From contig JAXHLO010000021.1 in the NCBI GenBank assembly GCA_034522075.1, positions 1 through 64,000 of the forward strand: 64,000 nucleotides of DNA, in the 5' to 3' direction. Each line of letters opens with the position of its first letter. Position 1 is the stretch's first letter. Positions 16,214 through 25,105 of the stretch are shown piece by piece. The notes below the pieces were generated by a model. The model made no database searches, was not told the origin of the DNA, and was given only the letters and a program-made list of their open reading frames with translations. The stretch comes from UBA7803 sp034522075 (lineage in GTDB: Bacteria > Pseudomonadota > Gammaproteobacteria > Pseudomonadales > Azotimanducaceae). A program made the position numbers and the translations under genes.

Positions 16214-17715
16214 GGCGACCCTCCTGATCCCGGGGTGACGAGCTGGGTTTCCAGATCGATCACGGGTTGGTTGAACAAGAAGAACAGCAGCGTCAGCGCC
16301 GCTGTGGCAGTCAGCGCTACGACGACGGGCCACGGTGCTTCGCCGTGATCCTGCTTGGGCGTATGGGTTTCCGGCATCAGCCACGCGGCGTAGACGATGG
16401 GCAAGAAGTACGCGGCATTGAGCACAGTGCTCAGCATGATGGTGACGATGGCCACATAGTTGTCGTCCTGAAACGCGCCGGCCAGGATGTACCATTTAGA
16501 GACGAAGCCGCCGGTAGGCGGTACCCCGATCATACTCAGTGCGCCGATGCTGAATGCCGCCATGGTCCACGGCATGCGCCGCGCGATGCCCGCGAGCTCG
16601 GCGAGTTCAGTCTTCTTGGATGCGGTATAGATGGCGCCGGCAGCGAAAAACAGTGTGATCTTGCCGAAAGCGTGGGACACGATGTGCACAGCGGCGCCCA
16701 CTTCGGACAGGGGCTTGAGCACGGCTGCTGCCATGACCACATAGGAAAGCTGGCTGATCGTGGAATAGGCCAGCATGCGTTTGAGATTGGTCTGGCGCAG
16801 GGCCACCACGCTGGCGGCGAGAACGGTAAAGGCTGCGGCGAACAGCAGCCAGCCCGAACTCGGCTCGGCGAACAGGTGTTCCACGCCGAAGATGTAGATG
16901 ATGACCTTGAGGATGGTGAACACACCGGCCTTGACCACGGCCACGGCGTGCAGCAGGGCACTCACCGGGGTCGGCGCCACCATGGCCGCCGGCAGCCAGC
17001 GGTGGACGGGCATGACGGCCGCCTTGCCGATGCCGAAAACGAACAAGCGCCAGCAGCACGACCCATGCGGTCCTCCAATGTTGCCGTGCCAGAATCCCGC
17101 CCTGTACGAAATCCATTGCGCCGGTCGAGCATAGTAGGTCCAGATGATGGCCGGCAGCAACAGCGCCGATGGACGTCGCTCAGCAGAATGCCCAGGTAGA
17201 CGCGCGCCGATGACGGGCCGCTGCGGTATCGCCTTTGGGTCGACACAGTGGATCAGGTGCGCCAGGGTCAGAACTTCGTAGAAGATGAACAGCGTCAGCA
17301 GGTTGCCGGCAAAGGCGATGCCGATGGCGGCAGCAATCGAGATGGCGAAACAGACGTAGAAGCGGGTCTGGTGCTTCTCCTGATTGCCGCGCATGTAGCC
17401 GATGGAATAGATGGAATTGACGATCCACAGCAAGCTGAGGCAAGTGCAGGCAAACAGCAGTCCCAGCGGCTCTACCTGAAGTGCAAGTGTCGACGCCCGG
17501 AGGGTCCACAAGTTACAGCTCGGGACGACTGCCGGTCGAACTGACCTCCGGGACACGCAGGACTGATACCGCGCCGCCACCAGGGCGCCAGGCGACGTGA
17601 CCAGCGTGATGGTTTCGCGCAGGTTGCGGTAATGCCCGGCGAGCGCAATGCCAACCGCGCCCGCCAGCGAGCGGAATCGCCAACGCTGAGAATCATGCGC
17701 AGCTTCCGCGGTCAT
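16210..17715 (-). CDS. second Mrp/complex I-like proton-translocating subunit (D-like, compensated frameshifts)
   Basis: One open frame of 501 residues, but two internal stretches (about 17440-17640 and 17060-17250) read as non-membrane, low-complexity sequence. They restore membrane-protein sequence in neighbouring frames, so paired compensating indels are likely. The rest is typical of the NuoN/MrpD family: FAGNLLTLFIFYEVLTLA, GKAAVMPVHRWLPAAMVAPT, VSALLHAVAVVKAGVFTILK, LKRMLAYSTISQLSYVVM, HAFGKITLFFAAGAIY. ATG 17715 overlaps the stop of the preceding D subunit. Confidence 0.82.
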   Translation of the reverse strand: MTAEAAHDSQRWRFRSLAGAVGIALAGHYRNLRETITLVTSPGALVAARYQSCVSRRSVRPAVVPSCNLWTLRASTLALQVEPLGLLFACTCLSLLWIVNSIYSIGYMRGNQEKHQTRFYVCFAISIAAAIGIAFAGNLLTLFIFYEVLTLAHLIHCVDPKAIPQRPVIGARLPGHSAERRPSALLLPAIIWTYYARPAQWISYRAGFWHGNIGGPHGSCCWRLFVFGIGKAAVMPVHRWLPAAMVAPTPVSALLHAVAVVKAGVFTILKVIIYIFGVEHLFAEPSSGWLLFAAAFTVLAASVVALRQTNLKRMLAYSTISQLSYVVMAAAVLKPLSEVGAAVHIVSHAFGKITLFFAAGAIYTASKKTELAELAGIARRMPWTMAAFSIGALSMIGVPPTGGFVSKWYILAGAFQDDNYVAIVTIMLSTVLNAAYFLPIVYAAWLMPETHTPKQDHGEAPWPVVVALTATAALTLLFFLFNQPVIDLETQLVTPGSGGSP

Positions 17716-19224
17716 TGTAGTGCTCCAGTCAGAATGCGCGCCGCTCGGCTGGCGAGGCCAGTGGTGAAACTCCGGAGCTCAGGCCGAAATAGATGTTCGG
17801 CGATGCGCCAGCAGACCACAGCGGCACCAAGCGATCGAAAGGGGGCTTCCCTCGACGGATCCGGCGCGTGCTCGCCGCAAAGATGGCAGGCATTCAACGA
17901 CACGCCAGCACATAGCACCACGCGAGAAGCGACGACACAAGAATAGGACGACCAGCAGAATGGCCGTATGACTAGCACCCTGACTCTAATGCGGCGCTGC
18001 ACCAGATACCACTTGCTGATGAACCCGGCGGTGCCAGGCACGCCCGATCAGGCTGAAGCCTGCCAACGACGAAAGCGGCGGCATGGTCCAGGGCATGTTC
18101 GCGCCCAGCCGCCCGTTAGCTCGTTCGAAGCTGAGCAGGTGCGCATACGCTAATAGAGGCACCACGGCCATGAACAGGAGCGCCCTTGGCGAGCGCATGA
18201 TTGAACATGTGAATGATACCGCCGGTCAGACCCAGCCGTGGTCAGGATGGCTAGCAGCCAGAACAGCATGTAGCCGATCTGAGCGACGAGGAATAGCCGA
18301 GCATCCGCTTGAGGTGGGTCTGGAACATCGCGACCGCCGAAGCCGATGCATGCACCGCCAGCACAGCCGAGCGGCAAGGATGAACGCCGACTGAATGGCG
18401 TGCTCGGCCAGGTTGGGCTGAAACACGATAAACTCGAACCGCAGCAGCACGTACAGCGAGACCTTGGTCGAACATGCCGCGATGAAGACGGTTACGGCGT
18501 GTGGCGAATAGGTGTAGGCGTTCGGCAGCCACGTATGCAGCGGGAATACGGCGGCCTTGAGTGCCAGGCCGACGGTAATGAAACCGCCTGCAACCAGGAT
18601 CGGGCTCGATAGCGAGACATCGCGCAATCCGGGCCGCCATATCGGCCAGGTTCAGTGTCCCTGTCATCATGTAGATCAGTCCGACGCCGATCAGGTAAAA
18701 CGTCGCGCCGATGGTTCCCATGATCAGGTACTTGAAGACGGCGGGCAGGGCGCCGCCGTCCGCCGGCGATCAGTATGTAGGTCGCGAGCGAGGAAATCTC
18801 CATGAACACGAAGATGTTGAACGCGTCGCCGGACACGCGATGCCTGCCAGCCCCGCCAGGCCCAGCAGCCACGCCGTGTAGAACAGGTGTTGCCGCGACT
18901 CGCAAATCTCCGTATCGAGGCTGCCCCGGGCGACCAGCAGCGCGGCGGTCGACGCGCCCGTCACGATAACGAGAAGCAGCGCGGAGAATGCATCGACGAT
19001 CAACTCGATGCCGTAGGGCGCCGGCCAGCCGCCCATGTCGTAGCTCACCGTGGCTTCGCCGGACCGTCTGACCAGCATCCGGCGGTATAGCAACGCGGCA
19101 GATGGCGAACGCCGTAATGCTGGCCGATGGCGGCGGCCCAGGCCAGGCCCCGCGGCCGCAGCAGGATGACCAGCGGCGCCGCCAGCAGCGGCACGACGAC
19201 CTGCAGGGCGGGCAGATGCGGCAT
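17712..19224 (-). CDS. mnhD: MrpD-like proton-translocating subunit (many frameshifts)
   Basis: The protein can be followed from MPHLPALQVVVPLLAAPLVI at ATG 19224 to the TGA at 17712, but it hops between frames at least eight times. Recognisable blocks include IELIVDAFSALLLVIVTGAS, GDAFNIFVFMEISSLATYIL, LALKAAVFPLHTWLPNAYTY, LKRMLGYSS, and GTAGFISKWYLVQ. All are typical of MrpD/NuoM/N. As given it could not be translated. The neighbours overlap it exactly as in a working operon and the blocks are well conserved, so a poor consensus is likelier than a decayed gene. Confidence 0.75.
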
Positions 19225-19233
19225 GGTCCAGTG

Positions 19234-19594
19234 TCATGAACGGCTGTCCTTTTGCCGGATTTCGTCTTCCTCGATGCTGTCGTATTCCTCGCGGATGCGA
19301 ACGACGATGGCCAGCCCCAGGGCCATGGTTGAAATGCCCACGACGATGGCCGTGAGGATCAGCACCTGGGGCAGCGGGTTGGAATAGACCTGGTCGGGGA
19401 CGCCGGATTTCAGGATGGGCGCGGTCGCGCCCTCCACCTCCGTCCATGGTGATGTAGAGCAGGAACACGGCCGACTGCAGAATCGACAGGCCCAGCATCT
19501 TCTTGAACAGGTTCTGTTTGGCCACCAGCGCATAGAAGCCGATCATTACCAGAACCGCGAAAACGCCATAGTGAAAGTGGCCGAGGATCTCCAT
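19234..19594 (-). CDS. mnhC: MrpC/NuoK-like antiporter subunit C (one frameshift)
   Basis: Starts MEILGHFHYGVFAVLVMIGF and reads KKMLGLSILQSAVFLLYITM before a shift near 19425-19440. The second frame gives EGATAPILKSGVPDQVYSNP, LPQVLILTAIVVGISTMALG and a charged tail ending at 19234. This is the standard three-helix MnhC/MrpC layout, homologous to NuoK. It lies between mnhB and mnhD on the minus strand. Confidence 0.82.
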
Positions 19595-19597
19595 GGG

Positions 19598-20051
19598 CTA
19601 TGCCTGCCGCGTGGCGAATGCGTGATAGATGGTGAGCAATACGCCCGTGACGGCGAGGCCGACTCCCAGTTCTATGACGATGATGCCGATCTGCTGGCCG
19701 ATCACCGGATCGGCGGCGAGCACCGAGTAGTCGAGGAAGTTGCCGCCGAGCAGCATGCAGACCACCCCCACCAGTCCGTAGAGTGAGCGCGCCGCCGAGA
19801 GACAGTGCGAACAGCAGGCCTGGCGGGAGGAGTTTCAGGGCAGCCCGTTCCCCTTCGATCACGGAATACAGAATCATGCCTGCGGCGACGATGGCCCCGG
19901 CCTGAAAGCCGCCGCCGGGTCCGTATTCGCCGTGGAACTGAACGTAGAGGCCGAACAGGACGATGAACGGGATCAACAGCCGGCTCACCACCTCGGGAAT
20001 CAGATGATGTCTGAGTCCGACGTTGCGGTGGGATTCCGGTCGTTTGCTCAG
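19598..20051 (-). CDS. mnhB: MnhB domain antiporter subunit B (one frameshift)
   Basis: The segment LRHHLIPEVVSRLLIPFIVL followed by LYVQFHGEYGPGGGFQAGAI is the MnhB signature. A shift near 19790-19800 breaks the third helix region; the protein resumes and ends in IIVIELGVGLAV, then HAFATRQA at the TAG at 19598. No ATG exists at the expected start. A CTG at 20051 would begin a protein of family length, and it overlaps a TGA in the alternate frame that would close the upstream gene. In the frame as given the upstream subunit reads straight into it. Confidence 0.75.
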
Positions 20052-20583
20052 GAGGTCGGCGCGTCCGGCGCTCAGTACGAACAGCACACCGATACCGGCG
20101 ATGAGAATGACGAATACCTCGCCCAGTGTGTCATAGCCGCGAAAGCTCGCCAGTACGGCTGTCACCACGTTGGGAATGCCCATGAACGCATCGGTATTGT
20201 CCAGATACCAGGGTGCGACGTGCTGATGCACCGGGGCGTTGGGATCACCCAGGCTCGGCACGTTCGAAGTGGCATAGAGAATGATTACGACGTTGGCGGC
20301 CACCGTGGCGATGACCAGCCAGGACGGTCCCGGCGCCGGGGCGCTCCCGCGTGGGTGTCAAGGCCAGCGCGCCGAGCAGCAGCACGGTCGCCACACCGGC
20401 ACCCACCGCGGCTTCAGTGAGCGCTACGTCGGCTGCATCGAGGACGAAGAAGTTTGCAGCCATGAGCAGGCTGAAGATGCTGCTCAGCATGACCGCAGAG
20501 AACAGGTCCTCGGAGCGCACAATGGCGATGGCCGTGATCACCAGCAGACTGAGCAGAAACAGACCGAATACCGCTACCAACAT
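20048..20583 (-). CDS. DUF4040/MbhD-MbhE type antiporter subunit (frameshifted)
   Basis: ATG 20583 overlaps the mnhG stop. The first half (VRSEDLFSAVMLSSIFSLLM, ADVALTEAAVGAGVATVLLL) is the DUF4040/MbhD domain. After a shift near 20330-20345 the second half (VVIILYATSNVPSLGDPNAP, HVAPWYLDNTDAFMGIPNVV, FRGYDTLGEVFVILIAGIGV) is MbhE-like. In canonical Mrp complexes these domains are the C-terminal end of MrpA. Here they are a separate subunit with no NuoL-like half. The end is inferred from a TGA in the alternate frame at 20048. Confidence 0.78.
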
Positions 20584-20924
20584 CAGCCGCCCTCCCGGTC
20601 AACGGCCTGGTCGTCCAGGGACGTGTGTACCCCCGCTCCCAGGGCGGCGTTGGCCAGCGCGTAGGTAGCCGTTGGGCCGGTAATCATCATGAACAGCAGA
20701 ATGGCGAACAGCTTCGCCAGCTCGAGGGTGAAGCCGGCCTGCAGCATCAGGCCGCCGAGAACCAGAATCGGGCCGATGGAGTCCGTGATACCGGAAGCAT
20801 GGATCCGGGTATAGAGGTTGGGCATGCGGATGACACCGATGCCGCCGATCAGCACGAACAGCCCGCCTGCGGTCAGCAGGGCCCAGCTGGCGAGCCACAG
20901 CGCCGTATTCAGGAAGTCAGCCAT
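20583..20924 (-). CDS. mnhG: antiporter subunit G
   Basis: 113 residues with three membrane helices: LLTAGGLFVLIGGIGVIRMP, NLYTRIHASGITDSIGPILV and LAKLFAILLFMMITGPTATY. These are the conserved MnhG/PhaG signatures (RMPN, TRIHA, GPT). Frame intact. Eight-base overlap with mnhF upstream and ATGA overlap with the DUF4040 gene downstream. Confidence 0.92.
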   Translation of the reverse strand: MADFLNTALWLASWALLTAGGLFVLIGGIGVIRMPNLYTRIHASGITDSIGPILVLGGLMLQAGFTLELAKLFAILLFMMITGPTATYALANAALGAGVHTSLDDQAVDREGG

Positions 20925-21192
20925 CGGATTGCCGCTCCTTTGCTGACCGGGCCTTCTGGAAGAATTCCAGCACGGCCAGTACCCCGATGAAATTTATCAG
21001 CGCGTACGCCAGCGCCAGATCCAGAAAATCCGGACGGCCATACAGGTAAGCGACCACGGCGAGCAGCAGCACCGTCTTGGTGCCGAACATATTCACCGCA
21101 AGCACGCGATCGTAAACCGTCGGGCCGAGTATGGCGCGCAGCAGGGCCAGACCCATGGTGATGAAAATGGCGATCGAAGCGGCCACGTACAT
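20917..21192 (-). CDS. mnhF: antiporter subunit F
   Basis: 91 residues, three helices. AILGPTVYDRVLAVNMFGTK is the MnhF/MrpF hallmark (GPT..DR..A.N..G), followed by LYGRPDFLDLALAYALINFI. Intact. Six bases after mnhE and overlapping mnhG. Subunit F in characterised Mrp complexes contributes to the membrane core; MnhF homologues also act in bile salt efflux. Confidence 0.92.
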   Translation of the reverse strand: MYVAASIAIFITMGLALLRAILGPTVYDRVLAVNMFGTKTVLLLAVVAYLYGRPDFLDLALAYALINFIGVLAVLEFFQKARSAKERQSDG

Positions 21193-21198
21193 ATGATT

Positions 21199-21684
21199 TC
21201 AGCCCCGGGTCAGTGCGGCGACCCGGCGGTTCATGCTGCCGGCCTTCAGATCTTCGGCGTCGCCTTGGGTGATGCAATGAACCTGCAGCGTGCCGTCGTG
21301 ATCGTCCAGGGTCAGGGTGCCCGGCGTGAGCGTAATGCAGTTGCCGAGTATCGCCTGACCGAGGTCGTTGTCCGGTTCTGCTGTGATGGTTACGACCTGC
21401 GGGTCCACCGGCGGTTGCGGGCTGAGTATGACGCGAGCCAGGCGGATGTTGGACTTGACCACCTCCCAGAACAGCCACAACCAGAACCTCGGGAGCCGGG
21501 GCAGCAGACGCAGCCAGAAGCGTTCCCTGGGAAATCCGACATGCATGCGCAGGATGAGCAGCAGCACCAGGGTGCAGGAAACGACCCCCAGAATCAGCAG
21601 CAGCGGTTTGAAGTAGCCGCTCCAGACCAGCCACACGGCGAACAGGAACAGCCCGTACAGCGTTATCTGGTACGGCAGCTTCAC
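21199..21684 (-). CDS. mnhE: antiporter subunit E
   Basis: 161 residues from GTG 21684, chosen because AGGA lies eight bases upstream; an in-frame TTG at 21738 would add 18 residues with no binding site. Two or three N-terminal helices (LYGLFLFAVWLVWSGYFKPL, LLILGVVSCTLVLLLIL) precede a soluble domain with AILGNCITLTPGTLTLD, the MnhE/MrpE signature. First gene of the ten-gene minus-strand antiporter operon. Confidence 0.9.
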   Translation of the reverse strand: MKLPYQITLYGLFLFAVWLVWSGYFKPLLLILGVVSCTLVLLLILRMHVGFPRERFWLRLLPRLPRFWLWLFWEVVKSNIRLARVILSPQPPVDPQVVTITAEPDNDLGQAILGNCITLTPGTLTLDDHDGTLQVHCITQGDAEDLKAGSMNRRVAALTRG

Positions 21685-21980
21685 CGTCTGGTTCCTGTTC
21701 GCCGGCCCTCGCGGTAAAGGACTTTGTAACGATTGCAAAGCGCCCCGATCATGATTCCTCGTCTTTTTCTAATCCTTGGGTCAAGACCGTACGGGCTGCC
21801 CGATTCTGCGACAGACCTGGCCAGCGCGCACCGCCGGCACCCCGATGTTCACGGATTGTACCCGGAATCTGTGCAGCTTTGCCTCGGGCCACGGTGCGAA
21901 TCGTGCATAGCGAACATTTGCAGAGACGCACGAGTCAATGGTTCATCGACACTGCGAAACCCCTCTATCATGGATACCTC
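21685..21980. other. intergenic region between antiporter operon and DASS transporter
   Basis: About 300 bases separating the divergent mnhE and transporter genes. It should hold both promoters. I see no convincing -35/-10 pair, no perfect palindrome and no additional coding frame that I can support. Confidence 0.4.
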
Positions 21981-23816
21981 ATGACAGAATCGGTCGTAAA
22001 TGCTCCGGCTTTGAGCCTGGAAATCGTCCTGGTCTACGCCGTGCTCGCTGCTGTGCTGCTGGGCTTCCTGCGCTCCGCCCGCTCTCCGGATGTGGTGGCC
22101 ATGAGCGGTGCGGCCGTTCTGGTCATCAGCGGCGTTCTGCCGGTTGGCGACCTGCTGGACGTCTTCAGCAATCCGGGCCCCATTACCGTAGGCGCCCTGT
22201 TCGTCGTCAGCGGCGCGTTGCAGCGCACCGGCGTGGTCAGCCGCCTGGCGGCCGGCGTCGACACACTGGCCGATCTCGGGCCGCTGCGCGCACGGCTGAT
22301 TCTGTTCGCCTCGGTGATGGCGATATCAGGCATTATCAACAATACGCCGGTCGTCATGGTGCTGGCGCCGGTGGTGATTGCGCTGGCTCACCGGCTGGAC
22401 ACCGTACCCTCGAAGCTGCTGATTCCTCTGTCCTATGCCAGCGTGCTGGGCGGTGCCTGCACCATCATCGGCACTTCCACCAATCTCATTGTCGATGGCG
22501 TAGCGCAGGAGCATGGCCTGGCGCCCTTCGGCATATTCGAGATTACTGCACCGGGTATCATCGTCGGTCTGCTGGGAATCGCCTACCTGTTGGTGATGGG
22601 GCCGTGGCTGCTGCCGGAGCGCTGGCCGTCCTTCGGTACAGAAGATATCAGGGCGCGCCGCGACTTCGTCACCGAGCTGTTCGTTGCCGAGGAATCCGAT
22701 CTGGCCGGGCAGACGCTGGGCGAAACGGACGTTTTCGACCGCGACGACGTGCAGATAATCGACGTAGTGCGGGACCATGCACCGGTGGAGCCGCGCTCGG
22801 ATCTGGTTCTGCAGCACGGCGATCGGCTGACTGTCCGCTCCGACGCCACGAACGTACTGGAACTGCGCGATATGGTCGGGCCGTCGGACCGGGAGCTGAA
22901 TCAGCGGCGGCGCGACCGCGGCGCGCTGCTGGCCGGCTTCCGGCCGCTGGCACACCACCGCACCACGGTCATGGAAGGTATCGTCGGTCCCGATTCACGT
23001 CTGCGCGGGCAGCGTGTAGGAGACTTGAACCTGCGTCAGGCCTTCGATGTGCGGGTGCTTGCCATGCATCGGCAGGGCCGGGACGTGGCGGAGTTCGAGG
23101 CCGAACGCCTGCGCTTCGGTGATACGTTGTTGCTGGAGTCTTCCGAGCAGCACCTGCGGGAACTGTTCGCCAAGCAGGATCTGATCAATCTGAGCGAGCC
23201 GGCAGCCGTGATCTACCGGCACCGGCAGGCACCTGTTGCGCTGGCCGCTGTGGTCGTGATCGTTGCGCTGGCGGCGCTGGATGTGATGCCTATCGCCGGG
23301 TTGGCGGTGGCGGGGGCCGTGGGCGTGATGGCCCTGCGCTGTATCGAGCCCGAAGAAGCCTACCGGATGATCGATTGGCGCATTCTGTTTCTGATCTTCG
23401 GCATGCTGGCAATAGGCCAGGCCATGCAGGCCACGGGCGCAGCGGCCCTGCTGGTGGGCCAGCTCAGCGGGCCGGCTGCCGTGTTCGGACCGTGGCTGAT
23501 GCTGGCACTGGTCTACGCCCTGGCATCATTGCTCACCGAGACCATTACCAACAATGCCGTGGCCGTGCTGCTCACGCCGCTGGTCATCGGTCTGGCCGAG
23601 CACATGGGCCTCGACCCCCGGCCTTTCGTGGTAGCCGTGATGTTCGCCGCCAGTGCCAGCTTCGCGACGCCGCTCGGCTATCAGACCAATACCATCGTCT
23701 ACGGGGCCGGCAACTACCGATTCAAGGACTTTCTGCGCATCGGGGCGCCGTTGAACGTGCTGACGGGCGTAGTTGCGGTGCTGGTTATTCCGTACTTCTG
23801 GCCCCTGCAGGGCTGA
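21981..23816 (+). CDS. SLC13/DASS family transporter with TrkA-C domains
   Basis: 611 residues. Two membrane halves flank a soluble middle. The first half has GIINNTPVVMVLAPVVIALA and GGACTIIGTSTNLIVDGVAQ, the second LLTETITNNAVAVLLTPLVI and ATPLGYQTNTIVYGAGNY. These are the paired SNT/TNT-like substrate and sodium motifs of the divalent anion:sodium symporter superfamily. The middle (about 215-390) holds two RCK_C/TrkA-C domains, as in SAC1/YfbS-type transporters often linked to sulfate. ATG 21981 gives the family N-terminus. The substrate is not determinable from sequence alone. Confidence 0.88.
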   Translation: MTESVVNAPALSLEIVLVYAVLAAVLLGFLRSARSPDVVAMSGAAVLVISGVLPVGDLLDVFSNPGPITVGALFVVSGALQRTGVVSRLAAGVDTLADLGPLRARLILFASVMAISGIINNTPVVMVLAPVVIALAHRLDTVPSKLLIPLSYASVLGGACTIIGTSTNLIVDGVAQEHGLAPFGIFEITAPGIIVGLLGIAYLLVMGPWLLPERWPSFGTEDIRARRDFVTELFVAEESDLAGQTLGETDVFDRDDVQIIDVVRDHAPVEPRSDLVLQHGDRLTVRSDATNVLELRDMVGPSDRELNQRRRDRGALLAGFRPLAHHRTTVMEGIVGPDSRLRGQRVGDLNLRQAFDVRVLAMHRQGRDVAEFEAERLRFGDTLLLESSEQHLRELFAKQDLINLSEPAAVIYRHRQAPVALAAVVVIVALAALDVMPIAGLAVAGAVGVMALRCIEPEEAYRMIDWRILFLIFGMLAIGQAMQATGAAALLVGQLSGPAAVFGPWLMLALVYALASLLTETITNNAVAVLLTPLVIGLAEHMGLDPRPFVVAVMFAASASFATPLGYQTNTIVYGAGNYRFKDFLRIGAPLNVLTGVVAVLVIPYFWPLQG

Positions 23817-24242
23817 TCAGGGTGCGACGATCTCGCCGTGCATGGGGGCGAGCAGGGCCAGTAGCCGGTTCTGGGCGCCGCGCGGTACGCCGGCGTCGTC
23901 CATGGCTTTCATGAAGTCTTCCACCAGTGCGTTGAACTGCATGGCCGACACGTCCATGTCACGGTGAGCCTCGGCCATGCTGCGGCCGCTGTATTCGCAT
24001 GGGCCGCCGCTGAGATCGCAGAGCTGTTCGATGAGCAGACGCCGGAACTCGGCGATGTCGGTATCGGCGAAGGTATCGACGATGCGATCGTTGCCGGCCA
24101 GATGCAGCAGGAAGCCATCGACGATAGCAGCGATACCCTGGGTTTCGCCGAGATCGCGGTAGAGGTCGTCCGCGCTGGGTTGATGGGCGCAAGCGGCGCC
24201 GGTCAGCGCCACCACGAGACAGAGGGTCGACACGCGGCGCAT
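23817..24242 (-). CDS. group I truncated hemoglobin with lipoprotein-type signal
   Basis: 141 residues. A signal peptide (STLCLVVALTGAAC, lipid-site Cys18 in an imperfect lipobox) precedes a short globin. YRDLGETQGIAAIVDGFLLH, FADTDIAEFRRLLIEQLCDL and AHRDMDVSAMQFNALVEDFM follow the TrHb group I pattern, with proximal haem ligand His93. Cytoplasmic truncated globins bind oxygen or NO; an exported, lipid-anchored form would act in the periplasm. It is three bases from DUF3034 on the same strand, at the end of the cupredoxin-EAL-DUF3034 group. Confidence 0.85.
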   Translation of the reverse strand: MRRVSTLCLVVALTGAACAHQPSADDLYRDLGETQGIAAIVDGFLLHLAGNDRIVDTFADTDIAEFRRLLIEQLCDLSGGPCEYSGRSMAEAHRDMDVSAMQFNALVEDFMKAMDDAGVPRGAQNRLLALLAPMHGEIVAP

Positions 24243-24245
24243 GGC

Positions 24246-25103
24246 TCAGAAGCCCGCCTGCAGGGACAGGTACCAGCCGTCCTGGTCCGGCAGGCCGGCG
24301 ATTTCATCCAGCGCCACGCGGGCTGCCACGATGGACAGATGTTTGTTCGGGAAATAGCCGATGAAGACGTCCTGCCAGTCGTTCTCTTCCACACTGGCCA
24401 GATGATCGGGTTTCTGGCGGTATTCGTAGCCGACCACCCAGTGGTTGTTGATGAACACACCGACGCTCGATTCCACGACCATGCTGTGACTTTCGCCCGG
24501 TGCTCCGAAGCCCAGCAGGCCGGTTTCGTTGGCACGGGTGCGCCGGGCGGTAACGTTGGCAAACACGTTGCGGTCGAAAAGGGCGGCGAACCACAGCCGC
24601 GACGCGGAGACGTAGACGTCGATCCCGCTGTCGTCCCGGGCACCGAGGGCCTCGGGAAGGGCGAATGTGCGATTGCGCTTGTGCTGCACGCCGACTGAGA
24701 TCTGCGGCCAGGCAGAGTAGAGCAGGTGACCGTACAGGCGCGCCTTCACGCCGAAGATGTCCTGCTTCAGGGTCGCATCCAGCGGATCCACGTCCAGCGC
24801 CTGGCGAGTGTAGGAAATTTCCAGCCGGTCGTTCCATCCTATTGCCGCGCCGCGGCTGCTCAAGGTGAAATCCCGGACGTCGACGCGCGTGGCAAAGCCG
24901 GTTACAGCAAATTCCTCAGTGCTGGCATAGCCGGTGATCACGGCCCAGGGCGACAAGCCGCCGCCGCCGCCGCCTTCGATGGGACTGGCGCCGCCGGTGG
25001 CTATGATGCGGCTGCCGGCTGCGGCGCCGTGGGTCACTGCCAGCAGGGTCATGGCCAGTAGCGCATGCGTCAATGAGATTCGCTGTAGCAGACTGCCCGG
25101 CAT
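24246..25103 (-). CDS. DUF3034 family probable outer-membrane protein
   Basis: 285 residues with a signal peptide (LLAMTLLAVTHGAAAGSR). A glycine run follows in SPIEGGGGGGLSPWAVITGY, the start of DUF3034. The rest alternates hydrophobic and polar residues in beta-hairpin style (VDVYVSASRLWFAAL-like strands) and ends in an aromatic Phe (YLSLQAGF), as outer-membrane barrels do. Function unknown; members are repeatedly found with EAL-domain and cupredoxin genes. Two bases after the EAL gene, so co-transcribed. Confidence 0.87.
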   Translation of the reverse strand: MPGSLLQRISLTHALLAMTLLAVTHGAAAGSRIIATGGASPIEGGGGGGLSPWAVITGYASTEEFAVTGFATRVDVRDFTLSSRGAAIGWNDRLEISYTRQALDVDPLDATLKQDIFGVKARLYGHLLYSAWPQISVGVQHKRNRTFALPEALGARDDSGIDVYVSASRLWFAALFDRNVFANVTARRTRANETGLLGFGAPGESHSMVVESSVGVFINNHWVVGYEYRQKPDHLASVEENDWQDVFIGYFPNKHLSIVAARVALDEIAGLPDQDGWYLSLQAGF

Positions 25104-25105
25104 GA

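Noticed and set aside
16000..20400. Decayed, horizontally acquired mrp pseudogene cluster
   Set aside because: First three genes and the last gene are intact, overlaps between genes are preserved and motifs are conserved across all shifts; sequence error is simpler.
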